A stretch of DNA of 15,394 nt, from positions 1-15,394 of the forward strand of contig JAHDSS010000456.1 of the NCBI GenBank assembly GCA_018432565.1, given 5' to 3'. This stretch comes from Kiritimatiellia bacterium (GTDB lineage: Bacteria > Verrucomicrobiota > Kiritimatiellia > CAIQIC01 > Lenti-01). A program made the translations under genes and the position numbers. A model generated the notes under the pieces. That model saw only the letters and a program-made list of their open reading frames with translations. It did not search any database and was not told the DNA's origin. Positions 5,898 to 13,579 of the stretch are shown here, piece by piece (within the stretch, counting starts at the first letter, position 1; each line of letters begins with the position of its first letter).

Positions 5898-6701
5898 ATG
5901 AAGAAGTGGATGATGATGGCGATGGCGCTGGCGGTGGCCGGTTCGGCCGCGGCGGCGGAGAATAAGGCGAAGAAGGCGGAGGCGGATGCCGAGGCGGCGA
6001 AGGCCGGCTGGACGACGGCGCTGAATGCGGGTCTGACGATGACGGACGGCAACAGCGAGACGTTGGCGGCGAATGCCAGTCTCGTGACCGAAGGCGAGAA
6101 GGACGGGCTGGGCTCCGTGATCGCGGGGATCGAGGCCAACTACGGCGAGAACACCGCGAAGACCGAAACTGAAAACGAAGACGGCAGCGTCACGGTGACG
6201 GAGACCGACGAGACGACCATTGAAAACGCGAAGGCGTATGGCAACGTCAAGAAGACCCTGAGCCCGAAGACGTTTGCGTATCTGGACGGATCGGTGCTGT
6301 ATGACGACATCGCGCTGATCGACTACCGCGCGATGCTGGGCCCCGGCCTGGGATTCTACGTGGTGAAGAACGACAAGCGCGAGCTGTCGCTGGAAGCCGG
6401 TTCGTCCTATGTCTGGGAGAAGCTCGACGGCGAGTCGAACGACTATCTGGCGCTGCGGTTCGCGGAGCGCTACACCTGTCAGATCACCGAGACGGCCAAG
6501 CTGGTGCAGTCGCTGGAATACGTGCCCGAGGCCGAAGACTTCGACAACTACCTGCTGACGGCGGAGGCGGGCATCGAGGCGGCGATCAACGACCACCTGA
6601 GCCTGCGCGTGGTGCTGCAGGACAAATACGACAACACGCCGGCGCCGGGCGCGGAGCGCAACGACGTGAGCCTGATCGCGGGCCTGAGCTACACGCTGTA
6701 G
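5898..6701 (+). CDS. DUF481 family outer-membrane beta-barrel protein (YdiY-like)
   Basis: This 267-residue exported protein has a clear signal peptide, MKKWMMMAMALAVAGSAAAA, with likely cleavage after A20. ATG 5898 is chosen for this reason over an in-frame ATG at 5841, which would add 19 charged residues. A short Ala/Lys/Glu helix (22-36) precedes GWTTALNAGLTMTDGNSETL (37-56), the usual first strands of DUF481 proteins. Alternating strands follow, with VLYDDIALIDYRAMLGPGLGFYV (133-155) and the closing QDKYDNTPAPGAERNDVSLIAGLSYTL, both typical of the family. An acidic Thr/Glu-rich loop (84-110) may be extracellular. Family members are described as salt-induced outer-membrane proteins of unknown function. 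It follows mscL by 94 bases on the same strand, with a strong terminator after it; co-transcription with mscL, also an osmotic-stress gene, is plausible. Confidence 0.88.
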   Translation: MKKWMMMAMALAVAGSAAAAENKAKKAEADAEAAKAGWTTALNAGLTMTDGNSETLAANASLVTEGEKDGLGSVIAGIEANYGENTAKTETENEDGSVTVTETDETTIENAKAYGNVKKTLSPKTFAYLDGSVLYDDIALIDYRAMLGPGLGFYVVKNDKRELSLEAGSSYVWEKLDGESNDYLALRFAERYTCQITETAKLVQSLEYVPEAEDFDNYLLTAEAGIEAAINDHLSLRVVLQDKYDNTPAPGAERNDVSLIAGLSYTL

Positions 6702-6721
6702 CCGGAAATCCGCGGAGACAG

Positions 6722-6755
6722 CAGCCGGGCGGGCAACCGCCCGGCTGTTTGTGTT
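6722..6755 (+). terminator. Strong intrinsic terminator after the DUF481 gene
   Basis: cagccgggcgg (6722-6732) pairs perfectly over 11 bases with ccgcccggctg (6737-6747) around a gcaa tetraloop (GNRA type), followed by tttgtgtt. It starts 20 bases after the DUF481 stop. It acts on plus-strand transcription; on the minus strand no T-run follows the hairpin, so it should not efficiently stop transcripts from the kinase gene on the other side. Confidence 0.9.
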
Positions 6756-6757
6756 GC

Positions 6758-6784
6758 GGGGGGGGGCGGGGGACGGGGGAGGGG
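6758..6784 (+). other. G-quadruplex motif between convergent genes
   Basis: The 27 bases between the terminator and the last base of the kinase gene are G9-C-G5-AC-G5-A-G4 on the plus strand, a textbook G-quadruplex pattern with one- and two-base loops. It sits exactly where plus- and minus-strand transcription converge. Its effect is unknown. Confidence 0.6.
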
Positions 6785-9700
6785 TTATGCGCCGAGGACT
6801 TCGCGCAGCTTGGCGGCGAGGTCGGCGCGGTTGAAGGGCTTCGGGATGAAGGCCAGACTGTCGTCGATGACGCCGTTGCGGGCGATGACCTCGGCGGGGT
6901 AGCCGGACATGTACAGGACGCGCAGGCCGGGGCGCAGGGCGCAGAGGGTCCGGGCGAGGTCCCGGCCGTTCATGCCCGGCATGATGATGTCGGTGAGCAG
7001 CAGATGGATGGGATGGGAATCCTCCCGGGCGAGGCGGATGGCGTCGGCGGGGGAGACGGCGGAGCGGACGGCGTAGCCCAGGCTGTCGAGCACGCTGGCG
7101 GTCATGGCCAGGATGGAAGGCTCGTCTTCCACCAGCAGGATGGTCTTGCGTTCGCTTCGGGGCGGCGGGGGCGGCGGGGGCGGCGCCGGTTCCGCCGGCT
7201 GGCCGGCATGCCGGGGCAGGTGGATGTGAAACGCGGTGCCCCGGCCGGCTTCGCTCTCCACGTCAATGAATCCATTGTGCTGGTGGACGATGCCGAAGAC
7301 CATGGGCAGGCCCAGGCCGGTGCCTTTGTCGGGATCCTTGGTGCTGAAGAAGGGCTCGAACAGGTGTTCGAGGAGTTCGGGGTCGATGCCGGGGCCGTCG
7401 TCGCGGACGGTCAGGCGGACATAGTCGCCGGCCGCCGCGTCCGGATGGCGGGCGGACGGCTCGGGCAGGGAGCAGTTGGCGGCGGCGATGTCGAGATGGC
7501 CGGTGCCGGCGATGGCGTCGCGTGCATTGAGGCAGAGATTGGTCAGGATCTGGTCGATCTGGGACGGGTCGGCCTGGACGGGCCACAGGCCGTCGGCGGG
7601 GGTCCAGCGCAGGTCGATGTTTTCGCCGATGAGGCGCTGAAGCATCTGGAGGGTGCCGGCGACCGTCTGGTTGAGGTCAAGGACGCGCGGCCGGCCGGTC
7701 TGGCGGCGGCCGAGGGCGAGGAGCTGGCGGGTGATGTCGCGGGAGCGGCGGGCGGCGTTGTGGATTTCGTCGAGTTCGGTCTGCAGGGCGGGCGGAAGCC
7801 CGGCCTGCATGCGGGCGAGCTCCGCAGAGCTGAGGATGACCTGGATCATGTTGTTGAAATCGTGGGCGATGCCGCCGGTGAGCCGGCCGATGGATTCCAT
7901 CTTCGGGGCCTGCGAGAGCCGGGATTCGAGCATGGCCCACTGCTGTTCGTCGCGCCGGCGCCGATGGACGTTGACCAGCAGTTCGGCGAGGACGCGGAGG
8001 AGGTCCAGTTCCTGGCCGGTAAAGGCGTGGGGCCGGCGGACGGCGTCCAGGCCGAGGAAACCGATGCACTGGCCGTCCTCCATGAGGGGGACGCTGGCCA
8101 GGCTGAGGACGGACTGGGATTCGAGCAGGTCGCGGAGGGGGCTGGGCGGCAGGCCGTGGATGTCTTCGATCACCATGGGGAGGCCGGCGGTATGGGCTTC
8201 GCTCCAGTCGGGCGCGAGGGTCCAGGGAACCTCCTGGAGCTGATCGATCAGGGACTCGATGTTCTCGGCGCACCACTCGTGGGTGTTGCGGGACGTTTGC
8301 CGATCGGGGTTGACCTCATAGAGATAGGCCCGGTCGGAGCCGGTGAATTCGCCCAGGAGGCGCAGGGCGTCCTGGATGGCGTCGTCCACGGTGTCGAGGG
8401 GCCGGTTGACGAAGGAAAACGAAATCCGGATGAGAAGCTGCTGGGCGAGGGTTTGCCGCTGGAGTTTTTCCTCGGCGGCTTTTTCGTCCTCGAGGATGCC
8501 GAGCAGGGCGCGGCGGGCGCGGGAGCTTTCCTCGAGCAGTGTGCGCATCTGTTCTTCGGTCGCGCTGCGTTCGGTGATGTCTTCGGCGATTTCGACGACG
8601 CCGGCGAGGCGTCCGTCGGCATCGAAGATGGGCGCGGCGCGTTCGTCCCAGATGCGGCCGTCGGGGGTCCGGACGCGGCCGTGGCCGGGCTGTCCGCTGC
8701 GGAGGGCGGCGACGCCCGGGCAGTCTTCGCAGGGGTGGTCGGGATCGGCCCAGAAGGCGTGGCAGGGTTTGCCGACGAGGGCGTCGGGGGGCTGGCCGAC
8801 GGAGTCGGCGGCCGCCCGGTTGGCCCACCGGACCTGGAGGGATTTGTCGAGCAGCAGGACGTGCAGGGGGATGTTGTCGAGAATGGCTTTTTTCTGGATT
8901 TCGCTGGAGCGAAGCTCTTCGCGGGCCTGGCGGCGTTCGGTCACGTCCACGGAGAAGCCGCGGTAGGCGCGCAGGGTGCCGTCCGGATTCAGCTGGGGCA
9001 TGCCGGTGGAGGCCAGCCAGCGGAGACCTCCGCCGGGCACGGGCACGGGATGTTCGAATTCCCGGAAGATCTCGCGACGGGAAAAGCGTTCAAAGATGTC
9101 CTGCTTGAAGGCGTCCCGTTTGCCGGGGGGATACAGGTCGAAAAAATGCCGGGAGCCGACGAGCGATTCCGGGGCGATGCCCAGGACGGCTTCGACGGCG
9201 GGGCTGACATAGGTGAAGAGCCCCTGGGGATTGATTTCCCAGTGGATGGTGCGGCTTTGGACGGCGAGTTCCTCGTAGCGCTGTTCGCTGCGGGCGAGTT
9301 CGGCCTGGCGCGCCTGCAGGCGGCGGCGGCTCCGGAGGAGGTGGAGGGCGCCGAGCGCCATCAGGATGACGAGGGCGGCGAGGGAGGCGGGCAGGGCGGC
9401 GTGGACGGCAACTTCGCGGAGCCACCGGCGGGCCGGAATGTCCACGCCGAGCAGGATAGGGCGGGATTCCGGTGCCGGGCGGGGCAGATGGACGAGGGCG
9501 CTGACCCAGATTCCCCACGGATCCCGGGACGGTCCTTCGACCCGGTCTTCTTCGGAGTCCAGGACCGCGCGGAGGGTGGGCGAGGCTTCGGCATACACCT
9601 GTCCGGGGGGGGAGAGATTGGGCGAGTCGTCCGGTTCGCTGTCCACCAGGAAGATGACGGCGCCGTCGGGTCGCCGGGTCATGAGATACAGGAATCGGTA

Positions 9701-9964
9701 CTGGGGATTGGCGGAGCGGATGGCGGCGAGCTGGTGTTTGACCCAGGTGTAGTGGCGGTTGTCGAGGTCGGCGGCCGTGCCTTTCAGCACCCAGGCGCGG
9801 TGGGGATTGATGGCCATGGCGGCGACGCGGGCCTGCTGCAGCAGCTCGAGGCGGAGGGCCCGGTCGGCGCGGAAACCGGCCACCAGGGCGGCGGCGGCGA
9901 TGAGCGCGGCGACGGCGGCGGCCGGCAGGAGGCGGCGGGGTGTGAGGAAGCGGCGGAGGTTCAC
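6785..9964 (-). CDS. Membrane hybrid histidine kinase: sensor domain, PAS, PAS, GAF, HisKA, HATPase, receiver
   Basis: This is a 1059-residue sensor kinase. The GTG start at 9964 overlaps the stop of the upstream PocR/PAS gene as GTGA; frames extending further upstream only read that gene out of frame. Order: membrane helix 13-31; extracytoplasmic Cache-like region about 32-185 with RFLYLMTRRPDGAVIFLVDSE; second helix about 190-210; coiled coil; PAS 230-345; PAS 355-466 with a Cys/His cluster (C401, H402, H410, C412, C415); coiled coil; GAF about 522-668; HisKA with GGIAHDFNN (H701 phosphoacceptor); HATPase with NLCLNARDA, DDGPGID and GTGLGLPMV (810-890); a proline-rich linker (928-936); C-terminal receiver 940-1059 with ED 946-947, phosphoacceptor D992, S1020 and K1042. 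All catalytic residues look intact. Phosphate would pass from H701 to D992, but no histidine phosphotransferase or separate regulator is nearby. The ligand is unknown. Confidence 0.93.
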   Translation of the reverse strand: MNLRRFLTPRRLLPAAAVAALIAAAALVAGFRADRALRLELLQQARVAAMAINPHRAWVLKGTAADLDNRHYTWVKHQLAAIRSANPQYRFLYLMTRRPDGAVIFLVDSEPDDSPNLSPPGQVYAEASPTLRAVLDSEEDRVEGPSRDPWGIWVSALVHLPRPAPESRPILLGVDIPARRWLREVAVHAALPASLAALVILMALGALHLLRSRRRLQARQAELARSEQRYEELAVQSRTIHWEINPQGLFTYVSPAVEAVLGIAPESLVGSRHFFDLYPPGKRDAFKQDIFERFSRREIFREFEHPVPVPGGGLRWLASTGMPQLNPDGTLRAYRGFSVDVTERRQAREELRSSEIQKKAILDNIPLHVLLLDKSLQVRWANRAAADSVGQPPDALVGKPCHAFWADPDHPCEDCPGVAALRSGQPGHGRVRTPDGRIWDERAAPIFDADGRLAGVVEIAEDITERSATEEQMRTLLEESSRARRALLGILEDEKAAEEKLQRQTLAQQLLIRISFSFVNRPLDTVDDAIQDALRLLGEFTGSDRAYLYEVNPDRQTSRNTHEWCAENIESLIDQLQEVPWTLAPDWSEAHTAGLPMVIEDIHGLPPSPLRDLLESQSVLSLASVPLMEDGQCIGFLGLDAVRRPHAFTGQELDLLRVLAELLVNVHRRRRDEQQWAMLESRLSQAPKMESIGRLTGGIAHDFNNMIQVILSSAELARMQAGLPPALQTELDEIHNAARRSRDITRQLLALGRRQTGRPRVLDLNQTVAGTLQMLQRLIGENIDLRWTPADGLWPVQADPSQIDQILTNLCLNARDAIAGTGHLDIAAANCSLPEPSARHPDAAAGDYVRLTVRDDGPGIDPELLEHLFEPFFSTKDPDKGTGLGLPMVFGIVHQHNGFIDVESEAGRGTAFHIHLPRHAGQPAEPAPPPPPPPPRSERKTILLVEDEPSILAMTASVLDSLGYAVRSAVSPADAIRLAREDSHPIHLLLTDIIMPGMNGRDLARTLCALRPGLRVLYMSGYPAEVIARNGVIDDSLAFIPKPFNRADLAAKLREVLGA

Positions 9965-12900
9965 GGAGCCGGCTCCGCGCTGGGATAGGGGGGCGGCTGG
10001 CCGAGGCGGGCGGCCAGGGCGTTGAGGTCGCGCTTGAGGTCGGCGATGCGCTCCTCGCGGCCGCGGGTGACGGTTTGCCAGCGGCGCAGTTCGTCGAGCT
10101 GCCGGGCCATGCGCTGTTCGTCCTCCTTGCGGTCGGTGATGTCGTGGAGGGTGCCGATGATGCCGGTGACGGCGCCGCGGGAGTCCCGGATGGCGGCCTT
10201 GTGGAACACGACCTCGCGCCAATCGCCCGCGGCGTTTTGGAGCCGGGATTCATAGGTCTGTTCGCCGGGATTTTCCAGCAGGGCGACATCCCGGGCGTGA
10301 TAGGCCGCGGCCAGGTCGGCGGGGAGGATGTCGAAGACGGTGTGACCGGCGAGTTCCTCCGGGGTTTTTCCCAGGAAAGCGGCAAAGGCCTGGTTGAAGA
10401 CCCGGTAGCGGCCTTCGCGGTCCTTGTAGAACACGGGCACGGGGATGGCATCCATCAGGCGGCGGTGGAAGGCTTCGCTTTCGCGCCGGGCTTCCTCGGC
10501 CTGCTTGAGATCGTCAATGTCCAGCAGCACGCCGTTCCAGATGATGGCGCCGTCGGGGAGCTGGCGCGGATTGGCGGAGCCGCGCAGCCATTTGGGGCGG
10601 CCGTCGGGGCGGAGGATGCGGAATTCCAGGCTCCAGGGCTCCTGGGTGTGTTCGGCGACGGTCATGGTGTGGTGGAACAAGGCGCGGTCGCCGACGTGCA
10701 TGGAATCAAAGACCAGGGTGGAATAGGTGTCGTTGCCGAGGGGGCGTTCGAACAGGGCTTCGCAGCCGGCGCTCATGTAGGTGACCTCGAAGGAGCCGGT
10801 GCGGGCGGCCTGGAGCTGGTACACCACGCCGGGGATGTTGGCGGCGATATCCTGGAAGCGTTCGGCGCTGATGCGCAGGCGGTCTTCGGCGCGCTTGCGT
10901 TCGGTGATGTTGCGGGCGTTGATGACCACGCCGTGGATGGCCGGATCGTCCAGGAAGCTCTGCCCGGTGATTTCCACGTCCACCCAGTCGTCGGTCTTGT
11001 GGCGCTGGCGGCACTGGACCCGGCAGACCTGGTCGGGATTGGCGATGGCCCGCTGAAGCTCCGTCTGCACGCGGCCGAGGTCGTCGGGATGGACCAGGTC
11101 CGTCATGGACTTTCCGATGATTTCCTCGGGCCGGTATCCGCTGATGGCCTGTTCGGCGTCGCTGAGATACCGCAGGGTGCCGTCGGCTTCGACGATGCCG
11201 ATGATGTCGGCGGAATTCTTCACCAGGAGGCGGAATCGGGTTTCGCTGTCGCGGAGAGCTTCCTCGGTTTGCCTGCGTTCGGTGATGTCCTGGTTGACGC
11301 CGTAGGTTTTGACGGTGCGGCCCTGGCCGTCCTTGACGATGAAAAAGCGCACGGCGATGAAGCCGGGCCGGCCGTCGGCGAAGAGGATGCGGTGTTCGAA
11401 CCGGCGGCTGTATTGCGGATCGGGGCTCTGGACGGCCCGGCGGGTTTCTTCGCGGACGATGTCCATGTCGTCGGGATGGATGAATCGGCGGGCATACTCC
11501 GCGGCCGACATGTGGTAGCCGCCGACGGCCTCGGCGGTGGTGCGGAAGATGCGGTAGAAGTGGTCGTTGAAGGTGAATCGGTCGCGGTCCACGTCGTATT
11601 CCCAGTGGCCGGCGTGGGCCATGGCGAGGGCGTTGGACAGCTGGGCTTCGCTGCGGCGGATGGCCTGTTCCGCGCGCTTGTCGGCGGTGATGTCGCGGAT
11701 GAAGGCGCCGACGCCGGTGCGGCCGCCGGGGAGGGGGACGGGGAACTTGACGGTCTGATAGGTTTTGTCGCCGATGGATTCCTCGCTGGTGACGGGGGCG
11801 TTGTTCATCAGCGCCTGCCGGTCGCTGGCGCGGCATTTTTCCGCGGTTTCGCGGGGCATCAGGTCGAAGTCCGTCCGTCCGAGGATATCCGCTTCGTCGC
11901 GGCCGAGGAAAGCGTTGTTGGCGGGGTTGCTGATCCGGTAGCGGAAGGCGTCGTCCTTGAGGAAGACCATGTCGGAGGTGGCCTGGAGGAAGGTGCGGTA
12001 GCGGGCTTCGCTGTGGCGGACGGCCTCCTCGGCTTCCTGGCGCGCGGTGATGTCGCTGTCGGCCCCGCGGTAGCCGGCGAGACGGCCGTCGGCATCGAGG
12101 ATCGGCACGCCGGTGGTTTCCAGAATGACCCGGCGTCCGTCCTTGCGCAGGACGGGGTTGATCTTCTTGCGGAAGCCCTCCTTGCGTTCGGCGCGTTCGG
12201 CGGCGGCCCGGCGGATGTCCTCGCGCACTTCCGGGGCGAATAGGTCCAGGAAGTGCATCCGGCCGACCAGTTCTTCGGGGGTGTAGCCGAGGATCTGCTC
12301 CACGACGGGATTGGAATAAGTATAGACGCCGGCGGCGTCCATTTCCCAGATCCATTCCCCGGCGGTTTCGGCGACCTGGCGGAACCGTTCCTCGCTTTCG
12401 CGCAGGGTCTGTTCGGCGCGCTTGCGTTCGGTAATGTCGCGGTCGGTGCCGATGTAGCCGACCGGGCGGCCGGCGGCGTCGTGCACCAGGGAAATCCGGG
12501 TGGCGGTCCAGAAGGTGCGTCCGGAGCGGTGCCGCTGGACGTGCTCGCCCTGCCAGCCGCCCCGCGTCTGCACCTGCCGGCGGAACTCGGATTCATCGGG
12601 GGGCGGGACCGCGCCGGCAAATTCGCGGTAGGGGCGGCCGAGGACCTCGCCGGCGGTGTAGCCGTAGAGTTCCTCGGCTCCGGGCCCCCAGTAGAGGATG
12701 CGCCCGTCCATGTCCGTGGCAACGATGGATTCGCTGACCGCGTCCATGAGGCGGGCTTGCAGGCGCAGCTCGTCCTGGGTTCGGGTTTGTTCCTTCAGCG
12801 CCTGGCGCAGTTGATATTGGCGGTAGCCTGTTTCCGAGATGAGGCGGGCGAGGCGGGAGAAGCAGGCCAGGATGCGGCGGGCCTTTTCCCGGTTCCAGCG

Positions 12901-13377
12901 CGGCACGCGCGCCAGCGCCGCCAGGTAGTCCTTTTCGTCAAAGCCGCAGCGCCGGGCCTGTTTCCGGAACGCCTCCTCATCCGCGGGTTCGTCGTCGAAC
13001 AGCACCTGCCCCATGAACAGGTGGCCCAGGCGCTGCCCGGCGATGACCAGGGGCGCGGCCATGTCCCAGAGGCCGTTTTTGCAGCGGTAGATTCCGGGGC
13101 GGTCCGGTTCGGCCGCGGCGGCCAGCACGGTGTCGCTTTCCACGCAATGCCGATGCGTGTCGGGATGGACGCGGTGGAAGCGGGTGCAGATGTCCTGCCA
13201 GCCGGCCTTGACCAGCACGCGGCCCTTGCTGTCCACGATGGCCACGCTGATGTCTTCGAGGCCGTGAAAATCCTCCAGCAGCCCCTGCATGGCCGGGATG
13301 TCCAGCAGTTCGCCCAGCGAGGGAATCCGCTCCGGATTCCCCGCCGGATCGTCCGGGTTTTTCGCAACCTTGGTCAT
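9961..13377 (-). CDS. PocR-domain sensor with seven tandem PAS domains and no output domain
   Basis: This 1138-residue cytoplasmic protein shows no membrane helix. The PocR ligand-binding domain spans about 18-185: SLGELLDIPAMQGLLEDF, C64 and C78 in a DICTRFH to HC pattern, YRCKNGLWDMAAPLVIAGQRLGHLFMGQ with C99, then FDEKDYLAALARVP. Seven PAS units follow, each closed by a D-I-T-x-R-K-like linker: 205-319, 325-446, 453-566, 575-701, 710-828, 833-957, 965-1083. The C-terminus (1085-1138) is a coiled coil, DELRRWQTVTRGREERIADLKRDLNAL, then a Pro-rich end. No kinase, GGDEF, EAL, methyl-accepting or DNA-binding part is seen. The downstream hybrid kinase overlaps by GTGA, so this is probably its partner or a sensing module that works in trans. 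ATG 13377 is used; an in-frame TTG at 13389 would add 4 residues. Neither has a close Shine-Dalgarno sequence. Confidence 0.92.
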   Translation of the reverse strand: MTKVAKNPDDPAGNPERIPSLGELLDIPAMQGLLEDFHGLEDISVAIVDSKGRVLVKAGWQDICTRFHRVHPDTHRHCVESDTVLAAAAEPDRPGIYRCKNGLWDMAAPLVIAGQRLGHLFMGQVLFDDEPADEEAFRKQARRCGFDEKDYLAALARVPRWNREKARRILACFSRLARLISETGYRQYQLRQALKEQTRTQDELRLQARLMDAVSESIVATDMDGRILYWGPGAEELYGYTAGEVLGRPYREFAGAVPPPDESEFRRQVQTRGGWQGEHVQRHRSGRTFWTATRISLVHDAAGRPVGYIGTDRDITERKRAEQTLRESEERFRQVAETAGEWIWEMDAAGVYTYSNPVVEQILGYTPEELVGRMHFLDLFAPEVREDIRRAAAERAERKEGFRKKINPVLRKDGRRVILETTGVPILDADGRLAGYRGADSDITARQEAEEAVRHSEARYRTFLQATSDMVFLKDDAFRYRISNPANNAFLGRDEADILGRTDFDLMPRETAEKCRASDRQALMNNAPVTSEESIGDKTYQTVKFPVPLPGGRTGVGAFIRDITADKRAEQAIRRSEAQLSNALAMAHAGHWEYDVDRDRFTFNDHFYRIFRTTAEAVGGYHMSAAEYARRFIHPDDMDIVREETRRAVQSPDPQYSRRFEHRILFADGRPGFIAVRFFIVKDGQGRTVKTYGVNQDITERRQTEEALRDSETRFRLLVKNSADIIGIVEADGTLRYLSDAEQAISGYRPEEIIGKSMTDLVHPDDLGRVQTELQRAIANPDQVCRVQCRQRHKTDDWVDVEITGQSFLDDPAIHGVVINARNITERKRAEDRLRISAERFQDIAANIPGVVYQLQAARTGSFEVTYMSAGCEALFERPLGNDTYSTLVFDSMHVGDRALFHHTMTVAEHTQEPWSLEFRILRPDGRPKWLRGSANPRQLPDGAIIWNGVLLDIDDLKQAEEARRESEAFHRRLMDAIPVPVFYKDREGRYRVFNQAFAAFLGKTPEELAGHTVFDILPADLAAAYHARDVALLENPGEQTYESRLQNAAGDWREVVFHKAAIRDSRGAVTGIIGTLHDITDRKEDEQRMARQLDELRRWQTVTRGREERIADLKRDLNALAARLGQPPPYPSAEPAP

Positions 13378-13399
13378 GGCGTGAAACAAAGACGAACGA

Positions 13400-13415
13400 G
13401 GGCGCCGGAGCGCCC
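13400..13415 (-). other. Stable hairpin in the 5' leader of the PocR/PAS gene
   Basis: On the minus strand gggcgc pairs with gcgccc around tccg (UNCG-type tetraloop). It lies between a strong Shine-Dalgarno-like aaaggagg (13418-13425, minus) and the ATG at 13377, 40 bases away. Folding shortens the gap but still leaves about 24 bases, so a role in bringing the two together is doubtful; control of translation or RNA stability is possible. Confidence 0.4.
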
Positions 13416-13434
13416 CGCCTCCTTTATTAACAAA

Positions 13435-13465
13435 AGATTAGCGCACGAACCCCGACCGGGGTCAA
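13435..13465 (-). promoter_or_regulatory. Candidate promoter for the PocR/PAS-kinase unit with 19-base spacer
   Basis: On the minus strand ttgacc (13465-13460) and taatct (13440-13435) resemble -35 and -10 hexamers separated by 19 bases. The palindrome accccg-gt-cggggt (13462-13449) overlaps the -35 and runs into the spacer. Spacers of 19 with an internal dyad recall MerR-type promoters, but here the dyad is off-centre. The -10 lies about 58 bases upstream of the ATG. Confidence 0.35.
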
Positions 13466-13495
13466 GGGAATCCGACGGTTGTTTGCGAGTCCGGA

Positions 13496-13536
13496 TTTTC
13501 CACGGCATGGAAAACTTTTTTCCACGGTGTGGAAAA
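13496..13536 (+). promoter_or_regulatory. Two tandem 19-bp palindromes upstream of pgl-zwf
   Basis: The first dyad is ttttcca (13496-13502), centre cggca, tggaaaa (13508-13514). The second is ttttccac (13518-13525), centre ggt, gtggaaaa (13529-13536). Their centres are 22 bases apart, about two helical turns, so both would face the same side of DNA. They sit 44 bases upstream of the chosen pgl start and within the divergent control region shared with the PocR/PAS gene. They look like paired operators for a dimeric regulator. Confidence 0.6.
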
Positions 13537-13579
13537 GGACGGTGACAGATGGTACCGATATGCCACAATGGAAGGCGGC

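Noticed and set aside
6749..9988. 1079-residue plus-strand open frame opposite the kinase, and similar frames at 10075-12243 and 12253-13545
   Set aside because: Gly/Ala/Asp/Glu/Val-rich mirror translations of the PAS and kinase genes without start signals or domains.
9965..10222. N-terminal extension of the kinase by 86 residues to an ATG at 10222
   Set aside because: The extension is Arg/Pro/His-rich out-of-frame reading of the upstream gene; the GTG at 9964 gives a normal membrane-sensor N-terminus and a GTGA overlap.
13374..13568. 64-residue minus-strand open frame across the pgl/PocR intergenic region
   Set aside because: It covers the palindromes and hairpin, has no ribosome binding site and no recognisable sequence feature.
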